Below, piece by piece: positions 1-9,718 of a stretch of DNA of 64,000 bases. This DNA is from Rachicladosporium sp. CCFEE 5018 (Eukaryota; Ascomycota; Dothideomycetes; Cladosporiales; Cladosporiaceae). Under the pieces are notes generated by a model. That model was not told the DNA's origin. It was given only the letters and a program-made list of their open reading frames with translations, and did no database searches. Numbering within the stretch: the stretch's first letter is position 1; each line of letters begins with the position of its first letter. Location of the stretch: contig KZ111156.1 of the NCBI GenBank assembly GCA_002077045.2, positions 67,670 through 131,669 of the forward strand, written 5' to 3'. Position numbers and translations under genes: made by a program.

Positions 1-735
1 CTACACGACGGAACAAGAGCCAAGTGTTGTATTCCAGGGGCGCAGTCTCGAAGTCGTAGTCCTTCGGGATCTTGGTCTGCATTTCTTGCTTCAAAAGCTT
101 GTACATGAAAGGGTACGGGTTTCGGCCGGACTCTGGCTTCTCGAAGATGCCGGATCGTCTGGCCCAGAGAGTGAGGCGCTTATGGTTCGATTGTACATGC
201 AGTAGCCAGCCAATGCCTCCGTTGTAGCAAAGCCGCCAGAATAGGAAGATCACAGCGAATGTCGGTATACATAGTCGCGTTGGGAGAAAGTACAGCAGGC
301 CGCAAAGGTACAGCAGAACTGTGACGATGGCGACGTCGGAAGCATTCTTCGGCTGCGTGGGATCAAACAACTGCGACACCATGTCCTCCGTATGTGGCAC
401 GGTAAACACTACGGTCGCGAGGTCAGTGAGATTGAGACGGCGAATTGGTATAGAAGATATTCGGCTTGACGATCGACATGCTTGACAAATCGCTCTGCTA
501 CAACACGAGAGGTACCCCGAGGCGACTACGCACCTGTGCCGTCGGGTGTCCTGCCATACGTCCTCTGCTCGCCGCCGTCCTTGTCTTCACCTGCTGCCTC
601 CGCATTCAATGCCTTGACCCTTTCGGAGGCGTTGCGCTCTATGTCCAGTCCTTCATGGACCGCTGACCGAGCAGGCAGCCTTTCTCGAAGTCCTCCCACA
701 CTGGCAGGTTGACTGCCTGACGTACTAGACACCAT
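1..735 (-). CDS. CHO2: CHO2 phosphatidylethanolamine N-methyltransferase, copy 1, 5' part only
   Basis: This is the N-terminal part of the class II PE methyltransferase, which makes the first methylation from PE to PC in the ER membrane; the rest lies left of the window. Exon 1 is 534-735, from ATG at 735 (MVSSTSGSQ) to the signature RTYGRTPDGT. An intron of 125 bp (409-533; donor GTGCGT, branch CACTGAC, acceptor GTAG) joins it to exon 2 at 408, giving GRTPDGTVFTVPHTEDM as in other filamentous fungal CHO2 proteins. Without this exon the reading frame lacks its true start. Matches the complete copy at 21497-24561. Confidence 0.9.
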
Positions 736-909
736 GATGCGGTTGAGCGTCAAGGTGTCTTGTCGGCTGTGTAAAGTGATGGTCGAAAGGGAAGAAGAAA
801 GCCTTGAGCGAGCAGCCAAGCGGCAGATGGAGACAGCAAAAGGGCTTGCATTCAGCAGAACCGAGAGTAGACTGCATATACTTGTACTCTCCTTCCCCGC
901 CAGCACGTA

Positions 910-1090
910 ATGCGCGCAAGTGGAGGATTGCTAGGCGTGAGGTCGCTAGCAAGTGCCGGAGTGACACGACAGAGTGCTGCCGGCGTCAACTCCGCCAAGC
1001 CAGCCCCTCCATTGTGACTTCTAGCGGCGCCTCCCGTACCTTCACATGCATGTGAATGAGCCCCACTGTGCATGTGTCAATTCATGCAGT
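910..1090. promoter_or_regulatory. Conserved CHO2/UPF3 divergent promoter with CATGTG palindrome (copy 1)
   Basis: About 165 bp between the divergent CHO2 and UPF3 genes is nearly the same in the diverged copy (13281-13455), while sequence nearer CHO2 (about 740-900) differs heavily. It contains a 16-bp perfect palindrome at 1041-1056 (TTCACATGCATGTGAA) and a further CATGTG at 1071-1076. CATGTGAA resembles the core of the yeast inositol/choline element (CATGTGAAAT) that controls CHO2 in Saccharomyces. The match is seen in the sequence; function here is inference, since the Ino2/Ino4 circuit is not established in filamentous fungi. Confidence 0.5.
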
Positions 1091-1141
1091 CAAGGCAACA
1101 CAGCTTACAGCACCACGTCAGGAGGATACGGTCACCACATC

Positions 1142-2725
1142 ATGCCGCCGAAGGTGCTCCAGAAGGCGGCCAATGATCAACAATCTGGCGTCCTCTCAAT
1201 CCCGGCAGCAGCACGCACACAATCCAGCCCCCAAAAGTCCAATGTCCGACTGAAGCTCGAAGTCCGCCGTCTGCCGCCCAGCTTGACTCTCACCGAGTTC
1301 GAAGACATCTTGGGCGAAGACTGGAAGCTCGGCGCAGGCAAGATCGATTGGCGCGAGTACCGTCAAGGCAAGATCAAGAGTGCTGGCAAGCTGCCTGAGC
1401 AGAGCCGCTGCTATGTACACCTCGTCAATGAGTCGCTAGTGCGAGACTTCGAGCAACGCTTCCTCGATGTTGTCTTCCACGATAAGGCGGGCACGCATAA
1501 GCTGCCCGAGCTGAAGCACCTTCCACCTACGCTTGGCTTTGCGCCGAATCAGCGCGTGCCTTTGCCAGGCAAGCAGAAGCCGGACACAAGGCAGGGTACT
1601 ATCGATCAAGACCCAGAGTTCATTGCATTCTTGGAAGCAGAGACGCAGCCCATCGCTAAGCCAGCACCTGTGGACGTCACCACTGTAGAGAAGGAGCCGA
1701 AAGCCAAGAGCACACCACTGATCGAGGCATTGCGGGAACGCAAGGCAGCAAAGGCCAAGGCTGCGGCCGCTAAGAGCGACGCCAAAGTACCAGGCAAGAC
1801 CGACGGGAAGGACAGCGCCGCTGAAACGAAGGAAGTTCCACCGGCCGTCTCCACTCCTAAGAAGGGTGAGAAAGGCAGACTGGAGCAGCTCACGAAAGAC
1901 GTGGCCAAAGTCGCGAATAAGCAAGCGAATGGCAAGCAGGCACAGAACGGGGCGCCTGCACCGCCGGCGTCGCCACAACGAGGTGTCGCGCCGCCTGCTA
2001 AGGGCAAGCGAGCCGCGCCACCTCAGAGTCAGAAGGCAACTGTGACAGCTCCGACACCGCCAGCCAATGCTCCACCGGTCCGCACAGCGCCGGCACAGAG
2101 ACAACGAGGAAATGCAGAAGGGATCAAGAAGATGCTTCAGAAAGACCTTGGTATCAAGCCGAAGCCTGTTGCATCTGCAACGTCAGCAGATACAGCGCCT
2201 ACGCCGCCAACCACAGCTCCAGCAACCACAACACCCAAGCCCGCCGTCACTTCAACCCAACAAACCCCAACCCAGCAACCCACGCCTCCAGCCCCCCTCC
2301 CGAAAGCCTACCTCAAACACGCCAACCCCTCCCAAGGCATGACAGAAATCCTCATCCAACGCGCTCTCGCCGTCTTCGAAGCAAACCCGGCTACAATGGG
2401 AAACGTGACGATAGACCCCAGGAAGGGAACAGCGATTGCGGTGTTCAAAACGCAGGAGGGTTTGCGGAAAGCGCTGGAGGCGAAGCGGGTGAGTGTTGGG
2501 AGAGGCGAGGTGGAGGTGCTGAGGCTGAGGGAGGGGGTGCCGGGTGGTGCGCCGCAGGGTGGTGGAGGAGGCGGGAGGGGAGGGTTCAGGGGACCCAGAG
2601 GCGGTGGAGGGGCGAGAGGTGGGAGGGGAGGGGCGGGTGTAATTGCGCAGGGTGCTGGTGGTCCTGCGGCTGCGGTTGCGCCGGCTGTGAAGACTTCTGC
2701 TGCTGGTGCGGCGACATCGACCTAA
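1142..2725 (+). CDS. UPF3: UPF3 nonsense-mediated decay factor, copy 1
   Basis: A 527-aa protein; start ATG at 1142 (MPPKVLQK), which also begins the frame in the diverged copy. Residues about 38-190 form the Smg4/UPF3 RRM-like domain (LKLEVRRLPPSLTLTEFE, then CYVHL and DPEFIAFLE), which binds UPF2 in the NMD surveillance complex. The middle is Ala/Pro/Lys-rich and disordered. A second conserved stretch (LPKAYLKHANPSQGMTE) lies near residue 400, and the C-terminus is a Gly/Arg RGG-type tail, likely RNA binding. Divergent from CHO2 and convergent with the HAD gene. Matches the copy at 24968. Confidence 0.9.
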   Translation: MPPKVLQKAANDQQSGVLSIPAAARTQSSPQKSNVRLKLEVRRLPPSLTLTEFEDILGEDWKLGAGKIDWREYRQGKIKSAGKLPEQSRCYVHLVNESLVRDFEQRFLDVVFHDKAGTHKLPELKHLPPTLGFAPNQRVPLPGKQKPDTRQGTIDQDPEFIAFLEAETQPIAKPAPVDVTTVEKEPKAKSTPLIEALRERKAAKAKAAAAKSDAKVPGKTDGKDSAAETKEVPPAVSTPKKGEKGRLEQLTKDVAKVANKQANGKQAQNGAPAPPASPQRGVAPPAKGKRAAPPQSQKATVTAPTPPANAPPVRTAPAQRQRGNAEGIKKMLQKDLGIKPKPVASATSADTAPTPPTTAPATTTPKPAVTSTQQTPTQQPTPPAPLPKAYLKHANPSQGMTEILIQRALAVFEANPATMGNVTIDPRKGTAIAVFKTQEGLRKALEAKRVSVGRGEVEVLRLREGVPGGAPQGGGGGGRGGFRGPRGGGGARGGRGGAGVIAQGAGGPAAAVAPAVKTSAAGAATST

Positions 2726-2911
2726 TGCAAGTGCTGCAGCGGGCGATAATTGTCGCTGATGCAGTCGCGGGGCTTGACCGAGAGCTCTGCGAACATGCTA
2801 CTATGGCAACGTATGGGTATCTATAGTGTATGCCTCTACAGCCTCTCCCGTGTCTTCCCACTGCACACGCAGTCAGCTCCTGTCTCGTCCCTCTATTCTG
2901 ACATGCATGGC

Positions 2912-3724
2912 TCACCTCCCGCTCCCCAATCCAAATCGCTGGTACGGAAATTTCTCCAAGGTCTCTAGGTGCACACCCCACCCATCGCCCACCTCCCCAG
3001 CTTTCTCCCTCACAGCCTCGCCCTCCACGAACTCCCCAGTCAAGCCAGCCAACACCTCCTCTTCCCTCCCCTTAAACTCTTGCCTAAGCCCCGGATGCGG
3101 ACACCACACGACTTGCATGCCTGCTCGTCGCCCGGACTCAACGCCCGGGACTGAATCTTCGAAAACGAGACATTGCTCTGGCAGGATCTCCTCCTTACCC
3201 TCGCTGCGCCGACGCGTGTTGATAGTCTGCAGAGCGAGGAGATAGATATCCGGGGCCGGCTTGCCGCGACCTTTCGGTATCCGGACATCGTCTCCAAGAA
3301 CTTTGTGCTCCGGCCCGAAGACGCTGAAGATATGCTCTAAGTGGTCTGTTTTGATTTTGAAGTTGCCTTTGTGGCTGCTCGTCGCTAGGGCCATTTCTAC
3401 GCCTCGTTCTTTCAGTCCTTCGAGTAACTCCACAACGCCTGGTAGTGGCTGCGTGGCAGGAAAATGCTCTTTCTGCAGCTCTGTTTGCCGGCGCATGAAT
3501 TCTTCTCGCGTTATCGGGAGCTGTGCCCAAGTGTGGAAGATTGCGCCTGCGGCTGGGCCGGGGCGGCCTTGCATTTGAGCTTTTATGTTCCAGGGCAGGG
3601 GAGGGCGGGAGTGCTCGGCGAGGATCAGGTTTGTGATGAGGGTGTAGAGGTCTTCGGAGTCGATTAGAAGGCCGTCCATGTCGAAGAGCGTTGCTAGGAT
3701 GGGGCGGGGTGGGGGAGGGGCCAT
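2912..3724 (-). CDS. HAD-superfamily phosphatase (HDHD1/DOG-like), copy 1
   Basis: A 270-aa haloacid-dehalogenase hydrolase. The start is taken at 3724 (MAPPPPRPILATLFDMDG) because the catalytic motif follows within 20 residues, as is usual in the family; the frame stays open upstream but looks like 5'UTR. Motif I is DMDGLLIDSED, motif II ATSSHKG, motif III lysine in KGRGKPAPDIY, and motif IV FEDSVPGVESG. The layout is that of a subfamily I enzyme with a helical cap (pseudouridine-5'-phosphatase or sugar-phosphate phosphatase type). Substrate cannot be read from sequence. Convergent with UPF3, 186 bp between stops. Confidence 0.85.
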   Translation of the reverse strand: MAPPPPRPILATLFDMDGLLIDSEDLYTLITNLILAEHSRPPLPWNIKAQMQGRPGPAAGAIFHTWAQLPITREEFMRRQTELQKEHFPATQPLPGVVELLEGLKERGVEMALATSSHKGNFKIKTDHLEHIFSVFGPEHKVLGDDVRIPKGRGKPAPDIYLLALQTINTRRRSEGKEEILPEQCLVFEDSVPGVESGRRAGMQVVWCPHPGLRQEFKGREEEVLAGLTGEFVEGEAVREKAGEVGDGWGVHLETLEKFPYQRFGLGSGR

Positions 3725-4898
3725 GGTGGATTGTGGAAGGGGGAGGCTGAGGTGGTGGAGTGGGGAGACTTCGGGGTATGGTGAAGTCGAGATGTAAAAC
3801 TTGAGAAAGGGAGGGTCAAACAAGGAAAGGGAGTGTGACGATGTGATCGCAAAATGACCGATCAAGTCGCATCTCCAAATGCACGATGAACTTTTTGCGG
3901 GTAACAACACTGATGCGGGGTTTGATGTGGGAACAAAGGCCGGCACCTACCTTGAACCAAACCTACATGCACGATGCACGAGTCTAGATATCTGCCCTAC
4001 CTGCGATCCTTGAGTTGACCTTGTACAATGCTCATCATCGCAGGTTCCAAATACCATCGTCCACACGATCGTCTTACCGGATCGCCTGTCGATGCGGACC
4101 TCGGCCTCCAAGCGCCAGCGTCGAGTGTAAAGAGAACGGAGTGCAATTTGTCCCGATCTGCATGGAGCTGCTTCCAGGAGCCCCTTGGATAATAGGCTGA
4201 CTTGGACGGCGCATGCCCATGTCCAGTCGAGGCAAACAGATGAACGCGTGAGGTGTCCCTAGAACGCGATTGTTAGTGTGATGTGCACTTCTCCGCTAGG
4301 AGACATTTGCTATCAAAGATGCCCGGTGTCGTGGGCATATGCAGAACCACATGAAGCATTGTAGTTGAGAGCATGATCGTTGCAGTACGACAATTCGTGA
4401 ACGATGTGCCACAGATGCAGAGTACTATATTGGGAGTGTCATATCAGAACCCCTGTCAATGCGGCGCTCCAGCGTCACGGCGGCGTCAGATCGGCACGTC
4501 GATCTCTGTCATTGTGCATGTTGTGTATGGCAAACCGGCTTCGCTCCGTGTTGATTAACTGTACTCTCGCAAGGCTCAAGGGGATCAAGCTGTTGGATAT
4601 ATTACTTTGGTTGGTACGAGCAATGCATTGGAGGATTTGCGATTATTGAGAGAAGGTACCGAGAGCTCGGTTTACTTAGCCGGGGTGTGTCTTTGTTGGG
4701 AATTTCGAGGCGAGGAACAAGGAACTCTTGCAACTCGAACCGGAATCTACAACATCACTCGAGTCCATCATACTACGAGGTATCGCGAAAATTGGGCGCG
4801 GATTGCTCAGCGTTGCGATAGTCGTAGAGAATTGGGCATGTAGCGCGGCTCTCACGCTGGCCCCTAGGATAAATCAGCCTGCACCGGTGCAAGCCACG
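3725..4898. other. Long intergenic region between HAD and transcription factor, copy 1
   Basis: About 1.17 kb between divergent genes, without a gene I can support. The part nearest the transcription factor (about 4460-4898) is strongly conserved with 16840-17288 in the diverged copy, whereas 4330-4440 is not. Open frames here begin at non-ATG codons and are interrupted differently in the two copies, so I read this as a long promoter/5' leader. Confidence 0.6.
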
Positions 4899-7014
4899 AT
4901 GGCATACTCGCAGTCGCAGGGCACACCGAGTGCAGTGCCTCCGGAGACGATTACGCCTCCCAATAGCGAACCTCACGGCCAAAAGCGAAAGACACCGCCA
5001 CATCAGACAGGCACGAAGTCGAGCAAGAAACTCAAGCGCGTCGGACCCAAGAATGATGCGCCGAAGCCCGACAGCATGGCTGCAGGCGACGGAGACAACG
5101 ACGGGGACGGCAACAAAGCTAAGCGCGTACGGACTGGGTGCTTGACCTGTCGAGAGCGACATTTGAAGTGCGACGAAGCTTGGCCAAGCTGTCAGAATTG
5201 CAGGAAGAGCAATCGCCAATGCAAGAGAGGCATCAAGCTCAACTTCATCGACACATGGTGCGATCAGCCGCCGCATATCGTAACGCTTTTCGGCACGCAC
5301 GACTGGAGAGTCGAATTCTTGGATGAGTCACGGGAGATCGCGACTGAGTATGTTGGCGGAACACACGTGTACGAGCCGCTTCAGCAGCCAGCACCTCGAG
5401 CGCATACTCGAGAACGGCCTCGAGAAGACAGCACCATCTTGCACTATGCGCCGAGCGGACCACCGTCCGGTCCTGTGCCTCAGCATGCTTACCCACCGAA
5501 TGAAAACTTCGCACATGACCCGAGTCTGATGCAGCAACCCAACCTTCCCCATTCGAACGGCATGCTGTACAGTGAGCTGCCTCGGTCTGAGCCCATGCAA
5601 TATCCGATGCATCCACCTAGTACAGTCTCATCGAATCCCTCAGCCCAACAAGCAACTATACCTCACACGAATCCGGAGCAAGTGCCTGCGCATCACCACG
5701 CGCCCAATGGGACAGAGGTTTCGCCGGTGCACGAGAAACGAGAGTTCCTCAACACGTCCGAGGAGACTTTGTTCATGCAAGTCTTTGTCGAGGAAGTTGG
5801 TCTATGGATGGACAGCATGGACGCCCTGAAGCACTTCTCTCGTCTACTACCATTCCACTCTTTGTCCGAGCCGATGTTGCTGAACGCGTTCCTGGCTTGT
5901 GGGGCTAGGCACCTTACACTAGTGAACCCGGCATATTCAGAAGAGAAAGCACTGCACTATTACGACGAAGCAACGACACATCTATTGAGGAACCTACAAG
6001 ACCCAAATCGCGACACTGTGATATGTGCCACTACAGCAGTCATACTCAATGTGTACGAAGTAATGAGTGAGCGTGCGCTACAACGCATGAATCACATAGC
6101 AGGTGCTCGTGCACTGATCAAAGAGTGTGGGTGGAATGCTCGAGCGACTGGCATTGGCGCTGCTTGCTTCTGGCTGAATGTCGGACTCGAGGTGCTGAGT
6201 TGCCTTCACTTCAATTGGCAGGTAGCGTGGGACCCGGATGACTGGTTCATCGACATGGACCTCGGTCGTGAAATGCACAATGGTCGAGAAGAGGTTTGGA
6301 CGCATCGGATGCTATACATCGTGGCGAAGGTGTGCAACTTCCGAGCCACAGTCCCTCGCAACGCCGACAAGAACTCGAGAGACCACCAAATTCGGACTCA
6401 GCAACGGTATGAAGAGTGGATGCGACTAAAAGGCATGGCGGACGCTTGGAATGAGAACATTCCGAGGACAATGCATCCCATGGCGTATGTCTTCGGCTAC
6501 CAGACGAGCAACAAGAGCTGCTTTCCTGAAGTTTGGCTAATCAAGCGCACCTCGATCGTCGCCAGACTATTCTACCACACCGCCATGCTACTCCTCGCTC
6601 AAGTCAACCCATACATGTCAGTCGAAGCTGGTGGCGAGATGACCGATCTCCAAAACCGCCATGCCCAGATGATCTGCGGCATCACGGCACATGTCAAGGA
6701 CCGAGGCGTCGCCAGCGTGGCCATCCGCTCCCTTGCACACGCAGGCGAAGTCATCAAAGACCGGCGAGAGCAGGAGGAAATCCTGACCATCTTCGAGAAG
6801 ATCAACAAAGAGACTGGCTGGCGCATCGGTTTCGTGTATAAGGAGCTCAAGGAACGATGGGGCTGGCAGGAGGAAGTCTCACCAATGCAATGGAATCAGA
6901 CACATACCGCTGCGCGACAGCAGAAGGAGGCTGAAGAAGCGAGGCAGCAATTACAGGCTGATCTGCAGCAACAGCAAGCTCAGGCCGCGCAGCAGCAACA
7001 GCAACAGGGCATGC
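4899..7014 (+). CDS. Zn2Cys6 transcription factor, copy 1, 3' end cut by gap
   Basis: Fungal binuclear zinc cluster regulator starting at ATG 4899 (MAYSQSQG). The cluster is Cys81, 84, 91, 98, 101, 108 (CX2CX6CX6CX2CX6C), preceded by a Lys-rich stretch and followed by the conserved block VTLFGTHDWRVEFLDESRE. A fungal transcription-factor middle region follows (FVEEVGLWMDSMDALKHFS, LACGARHLTL). The contig stops in the glutamine-rich tail (QQQQQQGM), about 110 residues before the end seen in the complete copy at 28725-31169. Target genes unknown. Confidence 0.88.
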
Positions 7015-7114
7015 NNNNNNNNNNNNNNNNNNNNNNNNNNNNNNNNNNNNNNNNNNNNNNNNNNNNNNNNNNNNNNNNNNNNNNNNNNNNNNNNNNNNNN
7101 NNNNNNNNNNNNNN
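7015..7114. other. Assembly gap of 100 N
   Basis: Exactly 100 N, the usual placeholder for a gap of unknown size. Left edge is inside the transcription factor; right edge is inside GCP4 on the opposite strand. Protein frames that cross it are artefacts. Confidence 0.99.
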
Positions 7115-7652
7115 CTGAGGCGACCGTTTCGATGTCAGGGTAGCCAGTCTGAGTGTCAGCACGAAGTCGATCGATCAATGCAGCACCTGTGCATTCCTGC
7201 TGCTTGTCCTTCGATTTAGACTCATGGTCTGGTCTCATGAAGCAAGCTGCGTCCCAATACCATTGCATTCGCCTCTGCCACTCGCCGAAATCTGATACAA
7301 TGGTTGACAGAGGCACTATGTTGTAAGCACCTACGATGCTGGGATCTTTAGTCAAGATTCTTCGCTCGACGTCGATAATCTTGCGCTGGAACCGTGCCAG
7401 GTGCGTTTGACGAATACTCGTGGCTACAGCACGGCTGATGATCGATCGATGAGATGCCGCTATGCCGTCCAGATGTGTACGAAGGCTCGTGTGTAGCTCA
7501 GACAGCTGTCCCAGGGAGTTCAGAAGTCCCTTCTCGGAGGGAGACAGAATGTCCAGATCTCCGTCGGCGTCATGAGCACCAGGGGAGTCTCCATGCTGCC
7601 CAAACAGTGGCGACGGGTGTCCTGACAGCGCCAGGAGAACCTCGTGTAGCAT
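7115..7652 (-). CDS. Gamma-tubulin complex component GCP4-like, copy 2, N-terminal fragment
   Basis: About 179 residues from ATG at 7652 (MLHEVLLALSGHPSPLF) to the gap. The N-terminus matches the GCP4/Spc97-Spc98 family opening (M-h-HE-LLLALSG-P), and FQRKIIDVERRIL with IVPLSTIVSDFGEW follows as in GCP N-terminal domains. GCP4 helps build the gamma-tubulin ring complex that nucleates microtubules. Compared with 19432 the few differences include S/R and D/N changes near residue 56. The remaining C-terminal two thirds is lost in the gap. Divergent from the small gene at 8134. Confidence 0.8.
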
Positions 7653-8133
7653 CTTGCCAGTGTTATTGTATCACTTTCATGCTCGGTTACCGGTCGGATT
7701 GTCAATGCCTTTACCCGTCACCTCGCTCGCTGCTCGGACTTGGACGACTGAATTCGCACAGTCACCGCCCATGCGACACGGCGGCGATTGAATCACCTTC
7801 AGATGTCCATCTGCTTACTGCTTTCACCATTCTCTCGCATATGGTAAAGTGCCGTTGTCACGTCCAAGTCGCGTTGCCTAAACGTGGGAGACGCGCCGTG
7901 GAGCCGACTTGCCGGCGTGGGAAGTGACGTTGGTGTGGCGAAGTCAATGCAGGGCGCGGGGCCCAGATCTACGGCGGGGGCATTGGACTGACTTCACCCT
8001 GCCACGTTGTCTTGTATTGTCACCTGATCAACAGACAAACGCATTGTACCAGTGACTCTGGTGTCAAGCACCACAGTGAAGGAACAGTTCAAGATCCGAC
8101 CAGATCTTTCTCGCCTTACCACTCACCGCCAAT
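7653..8133. promoter_or_regulatory. Divergent promoter between GCP4 and the small gene (copy 2)
   Basis: The block at about 7855-8025 is conserved in 19636-19790 (few changes), whereas 7690-7850 is not. It contains a CRE-type core TGACGT at 7925-7930, also present at 19705-19710, and G-rich sequence just upstream of the small gene. No gene in it. Confidence 0.45.
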
Positions 8134-8507
8134 ATGCAGAACATCAGAGAGAAGCTGAAGAGGAAGCTGTCAATGCACGACAAGAATGGTACGTAAACTG
8201 CGATTGGTGAAAAGAGCACCTCACTAACGACAACACAGTGAACCTCGATGACAAAGACGCGGAGGCCGACGACATCGACGAGGAGACGGCAGGACACCTT
8301 CACCGCGAGATCGAGCGCGCAGAGCAGGAAGGCCACCCAGAGGGACGCCCAGGCAGCTTCCTGAACCGCCTCATCTCCCACGGCAACAAGAAGACTGAGG
8401 ACCAGCTGATGCAAGATGCGCAACGTATGCACCACGAGGAGAACGATAAGCCCAAGGCGTTCCCTACCCAAACCCCAGCTACTGGCAACCAGACTTCAAG
8501 CACTTAG
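8134..8507 (+). CDS. Small charged hypothetical protein (107 aa), copy 2
   Basis: Two exons: 8134-8188 and 8239-8507, with a 50-bp intron (donor GTACGT, branch CTAAC, acceptor ACAG). Exon 1 encodes MQNIREKLKRKLSMHDKN and exon 2 begins VNLDDKDAEADDIDEE. The protein has a basic N-terminus, then acidic and Glu/His-rich helices (HREIERAEQEGHPEGRPGSF), and no membrane segment. I do not recognise the family. The copy at 19913 keeps the intron position and nearly all residues, which argues it is a real gene. Divergent from GCP4. Confidence 0.75.
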
Positions 8508-9071
8508 GAGGGCTTGAAGATGAAGGAACGTCAGTCTGTGGGTAGAGGGTGGGAGAGTCCGAAGAAAAAGTGAGGGTACATGGGCGGTTGTATATAGACT
8601 CGATGAACGCGTACAGATTACGAATGCTAGTGAGTATCGACGGCTTCACTTCGTCTTTTCGTCCACAGACTTGGGCTCACTCTTCGATCTCCGTTCCCTT
8701 CACTTGCAGCTATGCTTTCCAGCTTCTTACTTCATTGCAGCTCATGGTCTCAATAAGCCGCTGACATAGACGCCCTGTGAATCGTGTGTAGCCACACCAG
8801 GGTTTATTACAATTTTGTTCTCTGATCTGAGATACAGGAAGTTGCACTTGCTCGAGACCACAATCTGCACACCCAGCCAGCAGTGCCGTACACTGGAAGA
8901 CGCAGGTCGTACGTCGACCCGGAAGAAAAGACCTATGAGGTTATCAGGTATGCTGTTCCTGCACGACAGCTTTTGTGAACAGTCGACTGGCATTTGTACA
9001 CAGCAAGCTGATAGGCTCCCAAATATTTCATCGCCTGCGGAGAGCGTACGTAACGCATTCCTATCACAACC
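8508..9071. other. Intergenic region, copy 2
   Basis: About 560 bp between the small gene and the decayed 2EXR-like gene. It aligns with 20287-20849 with scattered differences. I see no gene, repeat or RNA signature. Confidence 0.6.
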
Positions 9072-9718
9072 ATGACCATAGCCATTACCGCGCAGGGCGA
9101 TGGGCTGGCGGCCAATTCACGCTGCTACCTGCTTGAGCTGCCGCCTGAACTCAGACCAGAGATATACGACTACTTGCACCTACGCCGCCCTCTTGATGGC
9201 ACATCCTGGCATGTCTGGGATATGCGCAACGAATCATACGACGCGATGGTAGCAATAAACAATTCTATCGTACTGCATACACATGCCAACAGATTCGGCC
9301 CAAGTTCGCTACTCTGCGTGAGGACTGGCTGCATTCCGAGTCGATCGTATTCGAGCTCGGATATGAGAACCTTACGGCCAACTCCCTGGACGCTCATGCA
9401 ATGCTCGTGCACGCCGCAATGCACGCGGATGACCTCAAGATATGGGTGAATCTTCGCGGCGCATGGAAAGACTCCCCGAAGCAGGCAGCACGCAAACTTC
9501 TGGAGATCACCGAGCACATCGCAAGAATGCCTGCCCTGCCGAGGCTGCAGATCGTTCTGGAGGGCTGGAAAAGGGACCGTGGGAAGCAGTCTGAAAATTC
9601 AATCAGGAGCGTGTACGAGTGCATGTCCGCGATGAACAGTGATGCGTTGGACTTCTTGCCATCGCATAAGGAGTGGGCTTGTTATCACGAATCGTCCGCC
9701 GCGTTCGATGCTCTGTAA
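9072..9718 (+). pseudogene. 2EXR/F-box-like gene, frame-disrupted, copy 2
   Basis: The N-terminus reads MTIAITAQ then LLELPPELRPEIYDYLHLR, the typical opening of the fungal 2EXR/F-box-like families. The frame is lost near 9280. Compared with 21051-21075, one base is missing here, so the family-like motif CQQIRPKF falls out of frame; the downstream frame (IRPKFATLREDWL to the stop at 9718) is otherwise open. A 44-bp intron 9249-9292 (GTAGCA...CAACAG) would also restore the frame, so splicing is an alternative to pseudogenisation. See the copy at 20850. Confidence 0.6.

Larger units (their letters stand above)
1..7014 (+). repeat. Copy 1 of the CHO2-UPF3-HAD-TF block, matching copy 3
   Basis: This segment matches 23827-30840 at a constant offset of 23826, with no substitution or indel in the stretches I compared (first line, CHO2 exon 1, UPF3, HAD, transcription factor, contig end). 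It carries the 5' part of CHO2, all of UPF3 and the HAD phosphatase, and the transcription factor up to its CAG/CAA-rich glutamine tract, where the contig stops. The copy inside 7115-18189 differs from it at many sites. An undiverged second copy beside a diverged one points to redundant assembly of one haplotype, although a very recent duplication is not excluded. Confidence 0.93.

Noticed and set aside
1436..2104. 222-codon open frame antisense to UPF3 (and copy at 25262)
   Set aside because: Arg/Cys/Leu-rich composition with no motif; it mirrors UPF3 codons and is a shadow of GC-rich coding sequence.
7015..7114. Protein frames crossing the N gaps (also 18190-18289 and 45782-45881)
   Set aside because: They join unrelated genes on opposite strands through N; the gap size is unknown.
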